The notes under the pieces are model-generated. The model was not told the origin of the DNA. It did not search any database and worked only from the letters and a program-made list of their open reading frames with translations. Source: Oscillospiraceae bacterium (GTDB lineage: Bacteria > Bacillota > Clostridia > Oscillospirales > Ruminococcaceae). Taken from it: DNA of 64,000 nucleotides. Each line of letters opens with the position of its first letter. The stretch's first letter is position 1. The position numbers and the translations under genes were made by a program. Shown here in pieces: positions 30,916 to 39,470 of this stretch. The stretch covers positions 1 to 64,000 of the forward strand of contig JAGHIE010000022.1 of NCBI GenBank assembly GCA_017887325.1. Reading direction: 5' to 3'.

Positions 30916-33900
30916 TTATTGGTTTTTCTTTCTTCTTTTTAATACAGCTAATATTGTAGCACCAATACCTGCTAAAGCAGTAGCTATACCACCTGCTAAT
31001 AAACCAGCATTGTCACCTGTTTGAACTGTACCTGAACCACTATTTGAACCATTATTTTGAGAACCATTTGAATTATCTGGTTTATTTGGTTTTGTAGAAT
31101 CTTTTACAACTAATCCATCTTTTGCAGATTTTAGATTTTCAACTGCTTGATTAATTTGTTCTTGAGTTGCATTTTCATCAGCTAAAACAGCTTTTGCATT
31201 TGTTAAAGCTGTTTCAAATTTAGCCCAGCTTTCTTCTGTGTATTTAGATTTATCTAAATTACTAACTTCTTTAATTAAGCTTTCTAATGCAGATTTATCT
31301 GTTTGAGTTTGGTCTTTTAGCTCTAAATTATTTTTAGCTGTTGCTAAGTTTTCAATTGCTTTGTCAATTTCTTCTTGAGTTGCATTTTGATTTGCTAATA
31401 CAACTTTAGCTTCTTCTAAAGCTTTTTCCAAATTAGCCCAACTTTCATTAGTATATTTAGATTTATCCAAACTTTCTACTTCTTTAACTAATTTATCTAA
31501 ATCTGATTTATCAGGTGTTGTTGTATCTTTTAATTCTAAATTATCTTTAGCTATTGTCAAACCAGTAAATGCTTCTTTAACTTGTTCTACAGTAGCATTT
31601 TCATCACCTAAAACAACTTTAGCTTCTTCTAAAGCTTTTTCTAAATTAGCCCAGCTTTCTTCTGTATATTTAGATTTATCTAAACTTTCTACTTCTGAAA
31701 TTAATGTTTCTAGTGATGTTTTATCAATAGAAAGTTTAATTTCTTCTAAATTGATAGGTTCACCAGCTTTAACACTAACTGGCATATTAAATTCTTTGTA
31801 ACCTTCTGATACTACTTTTAATGTATATTCTCCATAAGGAACATTTTTAAATGTATATTCACCTTTTAAATTTGTTCTAGCTGGTATTATTTTATCATTT
31901 TGAACAAGATTTAATTCAACATTATAAACTGGATTTCCATTTGCTGTAACAATACCAGAAACTATATTTGTTTCCTCAACTATATCATTAGATGTAACTT
32001 CTAGATTATCAATAGCAAATTTAGCTCCACCATTTCTACATTCAAAACCTACATATCCTGGAGTTAATTGTAGTTTGTTGTCTAAAGTTAAATTATCAAT
32101 AACTTTAACCCCATCAACCCATAAAGAAACATTTTTATCATTAAGTTCTACTTTAAAGTGGGTTGTTGTACCAGCTTGCATTTTTGGACCATTGTACATA
32201 TTAGTCCATACATTACCATTTTCATTCCAGAACTCGCAGAAATATTGGTTAGGAGAATCTCCAACACCTACATATAAGTAGTCATTCATATTATTAGCTC
32301 TTAAAGCAACACCAAAACGGTTTGGACTACCAGCAGGTGTAACATCAAATTCCACAACTCCATTCTTAATCATAGGAGCTTTTGTATCGACTGTTACCCC
32401 AGTATTTCTTCCATATTCGTTTCTACCACCAGAGAATGTAATATTTAATTTTCCATCAGTTATAGATTTACCATTAGAACCACCTATACCTGGCAAATCT
32501 TGAAGATATGATGTATCTTCTGAAGAAAACTCATTCAAGTAATCTGGCATTGATTTGTAATTTAAAGTTATTTCTTTAGTTACAACTTCATTTGCTACAG
32601 TTTCAACGGTTTCAGCATAAATAGTTTCATATCCTTTAGCTTCTATTCTTGCTGTATAATTTCTAACAAAAATATTTTCTAAGTTAAATGTACCATCTTC
32701 TCCTGTTGTAGCTTCAATTTTTTCACCTTTATCAGATGTCAAAACAATTTTAGCATCTTTAACAACTTGGTTTTCTTCATTTTTCACAGTACCTTTAACA
32801 GCTGTTGTTATAGGAGTTAAAGCATCAATTGCATTTCTTAGATTTTCTGTTGCATCTTTAACTTGTTGTTCTGTTGCGTCTTGACTATTAGCAACTTCTT
32901 CTGCTTTTGTTAATGCTTCTTTTAATTTAGCAAATTGTTCTGCTGGATAATCTTCTTCATACTTAGTCTTAGCTTCACTAATAGTGTCTAATAGCTCACC
33001 TTTTTGAACCTTACTAACTTCAATAATAACATTGTCAATAACAATATCTTTGTATCCACCGAAGTTTTGTTCTTTATCTGCAGTTCCTTGAGTATTTGGA
33101 GCTTTACCAGTTGAGTAAATACCAAACCAAGTATTTCCAGACTCATCACCAACAATTGTAAATTTAGCTCTTTGTGTACTAGCTACTTTGTTATTTTGTT
33201 TTGCATCTTCTGGCAATGTAGCTTTTAAAGGAATTTGTGTAAGTGTGTTTAATGTATATTCACCACTTCCATAAGCTATAGCATATGTGCCGTCACTACC
33301 TGATTGATAATCAAAACTAACATCATAAGTTACACCTGGCTCAAATCTAAAGTTTTGAGGAATTGTTTGATAAAGCATTCTATTTCCTTGTGTCAATCCC
33401 ATTGTTTTTAAAGACCAATTTGCGTCATCACCAGTAGCAACACCTTCAGCCTTACTATCTGTAATAACATCGTCTAATTTTTTAACATCCCAACCTTTTT
33501 GAGTATATGGATCATTTTTTTCAGACAAGTGAGGTCTATTGTCTTCGACACCTTGAATATCACTCATTACAAAAGGATATATTCCTTGTGCATTATTTTC
33601 AAAATCTTGAGTAAATTTAACAAGTTTGCCGTCTTCATCATAAACAAAGTTATCAACACTACTATTTTTTACAACTCTTAAATCATCAAAATATGCACTA
33701 CCAACTCCTGCTTCTTTACCTAATGTTATAGTAACTTCTCCACTTTGAGGAGCAACAAAATAAACATACATATTTTGGAAATAGCTTGTTCTATCTATTG
33801 TTGGAGAATTTGTGCTATGAGCATCAGCTTTAACATAGTTTTTAGCTATGGAGCGTTGTGTAAAGTTCTCTGCTAAAACTTTATCTCCGTCTTTTATAGC

Positions 33901-36900
33901 AATTGTAGCTTTAGAGTCACTTCTATTATCTACAGCAACATAGAAAGCATATTTTTCTCCAGCTTTTAAACCAGTAATTTTTTGAGTCATTTCAACTTCG
34001 CCATCTAGTTTTAATACTGGGTTACTAGCTTCTGTTTTTTGAATAACAGCTTCTCCAGAGCCTGTTTTTGTGTATTGGTCTAATTTACCACTATTAAAAC
34101 CAACATCAATCATACCAGTACCAACACTCCATACTATTTCAGGAGCTGATTCTGCACCCTTAGCTACAACATAAGGAGTTTCTGCTTCAGCTGTTAAAGT
34201 TATAGAACCATTTTGAACCTCAACTTCTTTTTCTTCTGTTCTTCCAGTATCTGTTAATTTATAAACTTTAACAGTGGATAGATTTTTCCAGCTTTCTGGC
34301 AATTCCCAACTGCTTTCTCCACCTTTAGTATTCCAGTGATATAGTTTTTCTTTAGAAGACTCAACTTTTTCTCCAGTTTCAGAATCCCATACCCATGGTA
34401 ATAAGTAAGATTCATCACCTTTACCACTACCATCACCAGGAGATAAATGACCTTTTAATACAGTAATACCATTTAACTTCATTTCTCTATAACGATAATC
34501 TGAATTTAATTCTGTACTGTATTCATCACTACCACGGGAAATAACTAGTTCTCCTAAATCACCATTTAATTTTACTGATTTATCAGTTTGGAAAGTTTCA
34601 CCTGTTGGAAGTGTTACTTGTTTACCTAATTCCCAATTAGTAACTTTAAAATGTTGAACAAATTTTGTAGATATGTTTTGAGTAAATAAATTATTTACAT
34701 AAGCATCATAATCATTTCTACCTTGCCAACCTTCAAAGTCTTTCATGTTATATCCACCTAAAAGAGGAGCATTTGCATGACCACCATATGAAGGATAATC
34801 AGCAACCCAAGAATCTTTTTGATGATTTCTCAAGAAACGCATAATTCTACTATTAATACCTTTCATTCCAGAACCACCATAAGTTAAATCAGCAGCCCAG
34901 TGTTGGAAAGTAGAATCATATTCGTTTGCATAACCCCATTCATGAGCTATTCTCCAACCATTAGACACAATATCATTTGTAAGTCTTCTTGTTTGCCAAG
35001 CATCTTCTGCACCTGATTGACCATTTCCCCAAACATCAACATAAACAAAATTTAATTTTTGTCCTACTTTTGTTTCAAGTTCATCAAAACGAGCAGTTCT
35101 TCTACCTGACATTAAATCAAATAATCCGTTAATACCAATACCTTGGTCTAACCATGTCCAGCCATAATTTAACTGACCATTATCATTTCTTCTTGCTAAT
35201 TCTTCATCAAAAGCTTTTGCCTCTGTATACATTTCACTAGCATTTACATGAATACCAAAACGAGCACCTAATTTAGAGCCATCGTCCATCATAGTAATCA
35301 TGTCTTCTACGCCACCAATTCTCTTACCTATATCAGCATAATCTGGGTGACCTGAGTCATGTCCTTCATTTCCATAACCTTTTAATAAAATTGATTGACC
35401 TAAACCGTCTGTATGTGACGCTATTTTTTTAACATTATCAAGTGTTTTTAAGAATGGATTTTGTGCTTGTCCACCAAAGTTCATAGCAATACGATAAGCT
35501 ACTAATTCTGGCACTTCTTCACTACCATAAGGATTATGCATTACATCTCTTAAAGCAATAGCAGCATCTTGCCAGTCTGCTGTACCATCGTTATTATTAT
35601 CAACAGCAATACTTACAGTTACCTTTGGATTTTCAAGGTGAGATACCACTTTTGTTTCAGTTTTTAACTCTGAAGTTATTTTTGTAGAAACTTTTCTATC
35701 ATAATACCATGTAGAACTTGATAATCCCACATGTTTAACTCCACCTTTATCTTGAGTAGAAACTGTAACACGCTTATTATCAGAACCTCCAGCACCTCCA
35801 CCAAACTCGGAGTTACTATCTATACCAGCACTTAAATCTCCGTTAGAAACAAAAGCATAAAAATATTTTTCACTACCTACATTTCTTTGAGCATTAACAT
35901 TAGAGAAAACGTCGCCACTTTTTCTTGTATCTCCATTTACATTAGCACCAGCAAATTTTGAATTTTCATTTTCACTACTTACTGATACTAAACTGTGATT
36001 TGGAATATCAATAGTTTGTACTGGATTTTCATCATTATTTAATTTGTTTTCAACATCAGTAATTTCAAAAGTTAAATCATTATCACTAACTTTTATTTCT
36101 GCAGTAATGACAGCGTCTATACCATCACCTTTACAAACCATAGTATAAACAACTTTATCTTTTTGTTCTTTTGATGTAATTTCTGGTTTAATATTTTTAC
36201 CATTTATAACTATTGTATCTAAAACAGAAGTTTGACCATTAATAGTCTTATCCCCAACATTATATCTAATAACTCTAGGGAAGTTTTGGTCTACTTCAAC
36301 TTGCATATCTTGTGTTTCTAAGATATATTTTTTTACTTCAACTTCTTTTAATGTAATTTCTTTAGCTGAAATATCACTATCTGTAATAGTTACTTCTTCA
36401 GAAGTTGTTGTATATCCATCTTTTTCAAAGGATAAAGTATATGTATTTGGTAATAGTCCTGTAATTTTGTAACTACCATTTTCATCAGTTTTTGCAACTA
36501 TTTTATTATCAATTTTAACATTAACAGCACTAACAAATTTTCCATTTTCATCTTTTACAACACCGGATATATCATAGGCTGTAATATCCTCTTGTGAACT
36601 ATAGTGCATGTTTTTAATATACATGTCTGTATATTCTTGTCCAAAAGTACCACAACTTAAAGCTATATCTCCTGTCATTTGAGCTTTAAAATCAGAATAA
36701 TCTACTTCACCTAGCTTTTCTCCGTCTAACTCAACTAATACTTTTGTTCCGTCCCAAGATAATTTCAAATGACTATCTTTATTGGCTTGTGATATTTTTG
36801 ATGAATTTGTTATAGCTCCATAAGGATCTGTTTCACCATATTTTTGCCAATACCAACCTGTAGCATTATAACCTATAAATAATCCTTTTCTAAATTCTGA

Positions 36901-37350
36901 ATGTCCTAAAAATACTCCAAATCTATTTTTAGCCCCATCTTGAGGTGATTTAAAATCAAATTCAACATAACCTTCAGCAGAAAAATCTAAATCTACTTGC
37001 TCATCACTTTTAAAAATTGCAGATGCGTTATTTTTATCATTTCCAGCGTTATTTTTATTGTTTGGACCAGATTTTATATGTAAATATCCGTCTTTTATCT
37101 CATTTATAACGCCATCTGAATTACTTATACAGTTAAACTTTTCTGTTACTGTAGCATCTGGTTTTGTTGTAGATTGTAATTCATTTGTATCTTCTGATAA
37201 ATTTGTTTCATTATTTTCAACTACGCTATTATTTTCATTTACTGTTTGAGCAATTGTTAAAACTGTTTCATTAGCTCCCATTGTTGTAACTAATGAAGCA
37301 ATTAAACCAATTGCCAAAATTTTTCTCATATTTCTTTTTCTCTTGCTCAC
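30916..37350 (-). CDS. Cell-wall-anchored endo-alpha-N-acetylgalactosaminidase (GH101)
   Basis: A 2144-residue surface enzyme that releases the core-1 disaccharide Gal-beta-1,3-GalNAc from mucin-type O-glycans. Layout: signal peptide (about 1-35), laminin-G-like sandwich (70-250), CarboxypepD-reg-like domain (253-320), GH101 beta-sandwich and TIM barrel (about 340-900), beta domains and two galactose-binding-like domains (900-1447), a FIVAR unit, another CarboxypepD-reg, a second laminin-G-like domain (1600-1790), a third CarboxypepD-reg, three more FIVAR repeats (1870-2075), a Gly/Ser/Asn linker, and a Q-T-G-D sorting-like motif with hydrophobic helix and K-R-R-K-K end. Asp772 in Y-V-D-V-W-G is the likely nucleophile and Glu804 in H-E-W-G the acid/base, 32 residues apart as in Streptococcus pneumoniae GH101. 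GTG start at 37350 follows AAGGAG. Confidence 0.94.
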   Translation of the reverse strand: MSKRKRNMRKILAIGLIASLVTTMGANETVLTIAQTVNENNSVVENNETNLSEDTNELQSTTKPDATVTEKFNCISNSDGVINEIKDGYLHIKSGPNNKNNAGNDKNNASAIFKSDEQVDLDFSAEGYVEFDFKSPQDGAKNRFGVFLGHSEFRKGLFIGYNATGWYWQKYGETDPYGAITNSSKISQANKDSHLKLSWDGTKVLVELDGEKLGEVDYSDFKAQMTGDIALSCGTFGQEYTDMYIKNMHYSSQEDITAYDISGVVKDENGKFVSAVNVKIDNKIVAKTDENGSYKITGLLPNTYTLSFEKDGYTTTSEEVTITDSDISAKEITLKEVEVKKYILETQDMQVEVDQNFPRVIRYNVGDKTINGQTSVLDTIVINGKNIKPEITSKEQKDKVVYTMVCKGDGIDAVITAEIKVSDNDLTFEITDVENKLNNDENPVQTIDIPNHSLVSVSSENENSKFAGANVNGDTRKSGDVFSNVNAQRNVGSEKYFYAFVSNGDLSAGIDSNSEFGGGAGGSDNKRVTVSTQDKGGVKHVGLSSSTWYYDRKVSTKITSELKTETKVVSHLENPKVTVSIAVDNNNDGTADWQDAAIALRDVMHNPYGSEEVPELVAYRIAMNFGGQAQNPFLKTLDNVKKIASHTDGLGQSILLKGYGNEGHDSGHPDYADIGKRIGGVEDMITMMDDGSKLGARFGIHVNASEMYTEAKAFDEELARRNDNGQLNYGWTWLDQGIGINGLFDLMSGRRTARFDELETKVGQKLNFVYVDVWGNGQSGAEDAWQTRRLTNDIVSNGWRIAHEWGYANEYDSTFQHWAADLTYGGSGMKGINSRIMRFLRNHQKDSWVADYPSYGGHANAPLLGGYNMKDFEGWQGRNDYDAYVNNLFTQNISTKFVQHFKVTNWELGKQVTLPTGETFQTDKSVKLNGDLGELVISRGSDEYSTELNSDYRYREMKLNGITVLKGHLSPGDGSGKGDESYLLPWVWDSETGEKVESSKEKLYHWNTKGGESSWELPESWKNLSTVKVYKLTDTGRTEEKEVEVQNGSITLTAEAETPYVVAKGAESAPEIVWSVGTGMIDVGFNSGKLDQYTKTGSGEAVIQKTEASNPVLKLDGEVEMTQKITGLKAGEKYAFYVAVDNRSDSKATIAIKDGDKVLAENFTQRSIAKNYVKADAHSTNSPTIDRTSYFQNMYVYFVAPQSGEVTITLGKEAGVGSAYFDDLRVVKNSSVDNFVYDEDGKLVKFTQDFENNAQGIYPFVMSDIQGVEDNRPHLSEKNDPYTQKGWDVKKLDDVITDSKAEGVATGDDANWSLKTMGLTQGNRMLYQTIPQNFRFEPGVTYDVSFDYQSGSDGTYAIAYGSGEYTLNTLTQIPLKATLPEDAKQNNKVASTQRAKFTIVGDESGNTWFGIYSTGKAPNTQGTADKEQNFGGYKDIVIDNVIIEVSKVQKGELLDTISEAKTKYEEDYPAEQFAKLKEALTKAEEVANSQDATEQQVKDATENLRNAIDALTPITTAVKGTVKNEENQVVKDAKIVLTSDKGEKIEATTGEDGTFNLENIFVRNYTARIEAKGYETIYAETVETVANEVVTKEITLNYKSMPDYLNEFSSEDTSYLQDLPGIGGSNGKSITDGKLNITFSGGRNEYGRNTGVTVDTKAPMIKNGVVEFDVTPAGSPNRFGVALRANNMNDYLYVGVGDSPNQYFCEFWNENGNVWTNMYNGPKMQAGTTTHFKVELNDKNVSLWVDGVKVIDNLTLDNKLQLTPGYVGFECRNGGAKFAIDNLEVTSNDIVEETNIVSGIVTANGNPVYNVELNLVQNDKIIPARTNLKGEYTFKNVPYGEYTLKVVSEGYKEFNMPVSVKAGEPINLEEIKLSIDKTSLETLISEVESLDKSKYTEESWANLEKALEEAKVVLGDENATVEQVKEAFTGLTIAKDNLELKDTTTPDKSDLDKLVKEVESLDKSKYTNESWANLEKALEEAKVVLANQNATQEEIDKAIENLATAKNNLELKDQTQTDKSALESLIKEVSNLDKSKYTEESWAKFETALTNAKAVLADENATQEQINQAVENLKSAKDGLVVKDSTKPNKPDNSNGSQNNGSNSGSGTVQTGDNAGLLAGGIATALAGIGATILAVLKRRKKNQ
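31130..31770 (-). repeat. Three tandem 213-bp FIVAR repeats within GH101 gene
   Basis: The same stretch recurs with an exact period of 213 bases (tatttagatt-like core at 31241, 31454 and 31667), coding for 71-residue FIVAR units beginning L-D-K-S-K-Y-T. The DNA similarity suggests recent duplication and possible copy-number variation. A fourth, more divergent unit lies near 32830-32990. Confidence 0.85.
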
Positions 37351-37406
37351 TAAAAATTCTCCTTTCCAAGTAAAACAATAAAATATCACAAAATTATCAC
37401 TTGTTT

Positions 37407-37435
37407 ATTATAAATTATATAAAATATTTTTACAA
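37407..37435 (-). promoter_or_regulatory. Promoter of the GH101 gene
   Basis: Minus strand TTGTAA (37430-37435), 17-base spacer, perfect TATAAT (37407-37412); 56 bases before the GTG start. Region is A+T-rich. Confidence 0.6.
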
Positions 37436-37452
37436 TACAATCATATATTGTG

Positions 37453-37468
37453 CAATATAGCTATATTG
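37453..37468. promoter_or_regulatory. 16-bp palindrome upstream of GH101 promoter
   Basis: The sequence caatatagctatattg is a perfect palindrome. It lies 17 bases upstream of the -35 box, centred about 60 bases before the expected RNA start, the usual place of an activator site. No regulator gene is adjacent. Confidence 0.5.
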
Positions 37469-37532
37469 TTGCATATTTTATATATATTGTTATTTTGGAG
37501 TATAATACTATAAATTTATTCTTATTTACTAA

Positions 37533-37563
37533 AAAAAGTAGCAACAATAAGTTGCTACTTTTT
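37533..37563 (-). terminator. Terminator after gpsA
   Basis: 13-bp perfect stem (37533-37545 with 37551-37563), 5-base loop, flanked by A and T runs; just past the gpsA stop codon. Confidence 0.9.
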
Positions 37564-37569
37564 ACTATT

Positions 37570-38580
37570 TTATTTAGATAATAACCAAACTAATTCATCT
37601 TCGTGTCTTTTTGGTCTTTGCATTAAATCTTTTAATGCTAAATGTATATTTTTATCATTATATAACACATTGTATAATTCTTCAACAATAGGCATTTCAA
37701 CATTATATTTCTTAGATAATTTATAAGCTGATTTACAAGCTATACAACCTTCAACAGTCATACCTACTTTTTTAATAGCATCATCAGCCTTTAATCCTTG
37801 GCCTATTAATATCCCAGCTCTACGATTTCTTGAATGCATACTTGTACAAGTTACAATCAAATCTCCTACTCCTGTTAATCCAACAAATGTTTCTGCTTTA
37901 GCTCCCATTGCAACACCAAGTCTTGATATTTCAGCAATACCTCTAGTCATTAAAGCAGCTTTAGAATTATCACCTAACTCTAAACCATCACAAATACCAG
38001 CACAAACTGCAATAATATTTTTTAATGCTCCACCTAATTCAACGCCAATAATATCATCATTAACATATAATCTTAAAGTATCACTCATCATTACATTTTG
38101 TACAACTTCAGCAGATTCTCTATCCAAAGAAGTAGCAACTAAAGTAGTAGGCACACATCTAGCTATCTCCTCTGCATGTGATGGTCCTGATAAAATAACA
38201 ACTTTATTTTCAGGATATTCTTCGCTTATAACAACAGACAATCTTTTTTGTGTGCTTTCTTCAAATCCCTTACCAACATTTACTAAAATAGTATCCTTAG
38301 ATATATACTCTTTTGCTTTTTGGCAAACATCTCTCAATGCAAATGAAGGCACAGCAAATATAATCATTTCGCTTCCTTTGATGTCGTCTAAATCACTGGT
38401 TAAAGTTATAGATGCATCAACGGCTATACCTGGCAATAATTTTTTATTTTCACCAAATTTTCTTATATTGTCGATTTCTTCTTTAAATGCGCTCCATAAA
38501 ATAATATCATGGTCTTGTCTATGTAATGTTACTGCTAATGAAGTACCAAATCCACCAGCACCTAATATTGATATTCTCAT
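37570..38580 (-). CDS. gpsA: Glycerol-3-phosphate dehydrogenase [NAD(P)+]
   Basis: A 336-residue enzyme making sn-glycerol-3-phosphate from dihydroxyacetone phosphate for lipid synthesis. N-terminal G-A-G-G-F-G-T-S-L-A binds the nucleotide; L-S-G-P-S-H-A-E-E and G-G-A-L-K-N-I-I-A (catalytic Lys) follow, with R-N-R-R near the C-terminal third. Full length. GAGGAG lies 6 bases before ATG. Follows plsY, the next step of the same pathway, though a terminator separates them. Confidence 0.96.
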   Translation of the reverse strand: MRISILGAGGFGTSLAVTLHRQDHDIILWSAFKEEIDNIRKFGENKKLLPGIAVDASITLTSDLDDIKGSEMIIFAVPSFALRDVCQKAKEYISKDTILVNVGKGFEESTQKRLSVVISEEYPENKVVILSGPSHAEEIARCVPTTLVATSLDRESAEVVQNVMMSDTLRLYVNDDIIGVELGGALKNIIAVCAGICDGLELGDNSKAALMTRGIAEISRLGVAMGAKAETFVGLTGVGDLIVTCTSMHSRNRRAGILIGQGLKADDAIKKVGMTVEGCIACKSAYKLSKKYNVEMPIVEELYNVLYNDKNIHLALKDLMQRPKRHEDELVWLLSK

Positions 38581-38657
38581 AATTATCTCCTCTATTCAAT
38601 TAAGATTTAACTTAATTATATCATATAAAAAATATAATGTATTAACATATAATTAAA

Positions 38658-38696
38658 AACGGATTGTATTAAAATTAACATATAATACAATCCGTT
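38658..38696 (-). terminator. Terminator after plsY and its 31-codon companion
   Basis: 14-bp perfect stem (38658-38671 with 38683-38696), 11-base loop, then a T-run on the minus strand. It lies between the small gene at 38702 and gpsA, so gpsA needs a promoter of its own. Confidence 0.82.
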
Positions 38697-38701
38697 ATAT
38701 T

Positions 38702-38797
38702 TTAATAAAATTGACGATAAATCAATATCAAGATAAATACAATTGATAAAACTAATGTCATAGCAAATAAAAATTTAATTCTACCTTGTTTCTTCAA
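38702..38797 (-). CDS. 31-residue single-span membrane peptide, TTG start
   Basis: A short frame starting TTG, with AAGGTG exactly 6 bases upstream; the site overlaps the plsY stop codon, so translation is probably coupled. The peptide has a basic start (M-K-K-Q-G-R-I-K-F), one hydrophobic stretch of about 17 residues (A-M-T-L-V-L-S-I-V-F-I-L-I-L-I) and ends Y-R-Q-F-Y. No family is recognised. The good site, the immediate downstream terminator and the typical membrane-peptide layout support it. Confidence 0.6.
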   Translation of the reverse strand: MKKQGRIKFLFAMTLVLSIVFILILIYRQFY

Positions 38798-38807
38798 TTA
38801 TATCACC

Positions 38808-39455
38808 TTATTTCTTATTTTTAGAGCCAAACTTATTTTCTTCGCCTTTTATTAAACGAACAATGTTAGCTCTATGCATCAATATAATAAATAATGCCAT
38901 ACAACTTGCTAATGTTACTTCTAATATAATATTATTAGCATTTTCTGCAACTCTTATAAAATATAAGGCTATCGGAAAAGCTATAGAAGATAATATTGAG
39001 CCTACAGAAACTATTCTAGTTATAGCAACGGCAATAATAAACACAACTAAGCTACACAAAAATGCATAAGGTGCTAACATAATCAAAGCTCCAGATGAAA
39101 CTAAAATACCTTTTCCACCTTTAAAGCCATAATATACAGGAAATACATGTCCCAATAAAGCACATATTGCACAAATGTACTCAGCTGTAAATGAACTTGC
39201 ATCTTTTACAATAAATGTAAAAACTAATCTTGCAACTAAAACTGCTAAAAGTCCTTTTGAAAAATCTCCTAATAAAGTAAGCAAAGCAGGTGTCTTTCCA
39301 ACAGTTCTTAAAACATTTGTCATGCCAGCATTTTTACTGCCACAATCTCTAATATCTTTACCTGTAAATGCTTTAGTAACAATTATAGCAAAATTTATAC
39401 TACCGAAAAGATAAGCTATTAAAGCACATACAACCAAACAAACTATATATAACAT
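38808..39455 (-). CDS. plsY: Acyl-phosphate:glycerol-3-phosphate acyltransferase PlsY
   Basis: A 215-residue membrane enzyme for the first step of phospholipid synthesis, acylating glycerol-3-phosphate. The family motifs G-S-I-N-F-A, G-S-K-N-A-G-M-T-N-V-L-R and G-H-V-F-P-V-Y-Y-G-F-K-G-G-K-G (about 104-118) are clear; at least five hydrophobic helices. AGGGAGA precedes ATG. It follows der by 15 bases, as in many Firmicutes. Confidence 0.96.
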   Translation of the reverse strand: MLYIVCLVVCALIAYLFGSINFAIIVTKAFTGKDIRDCGSKNAGMTNVLRTVGKTPALLTLLGDFSKGLLAVLVARLVFTFIVKDASSFTAEYICAICALLGHVFPVYYGFKGGKGILVSSGALIMLAPYAFLCSLVVFIIAVAITRIVSVGSILSSIAFPIALYFIRVAENANNIILEVTLASCMALFIILMHRANIVRLIKGEENKFGSKNKK

Positions 39456-39470
39456 AATAATATCTCCCTG

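Noticed and set aside
31130-31770. Tandem repeat as a CRISPR array or mobile element
   Set aside because: The repeats are coding, in frame and match FIVAR units of a surface protein.
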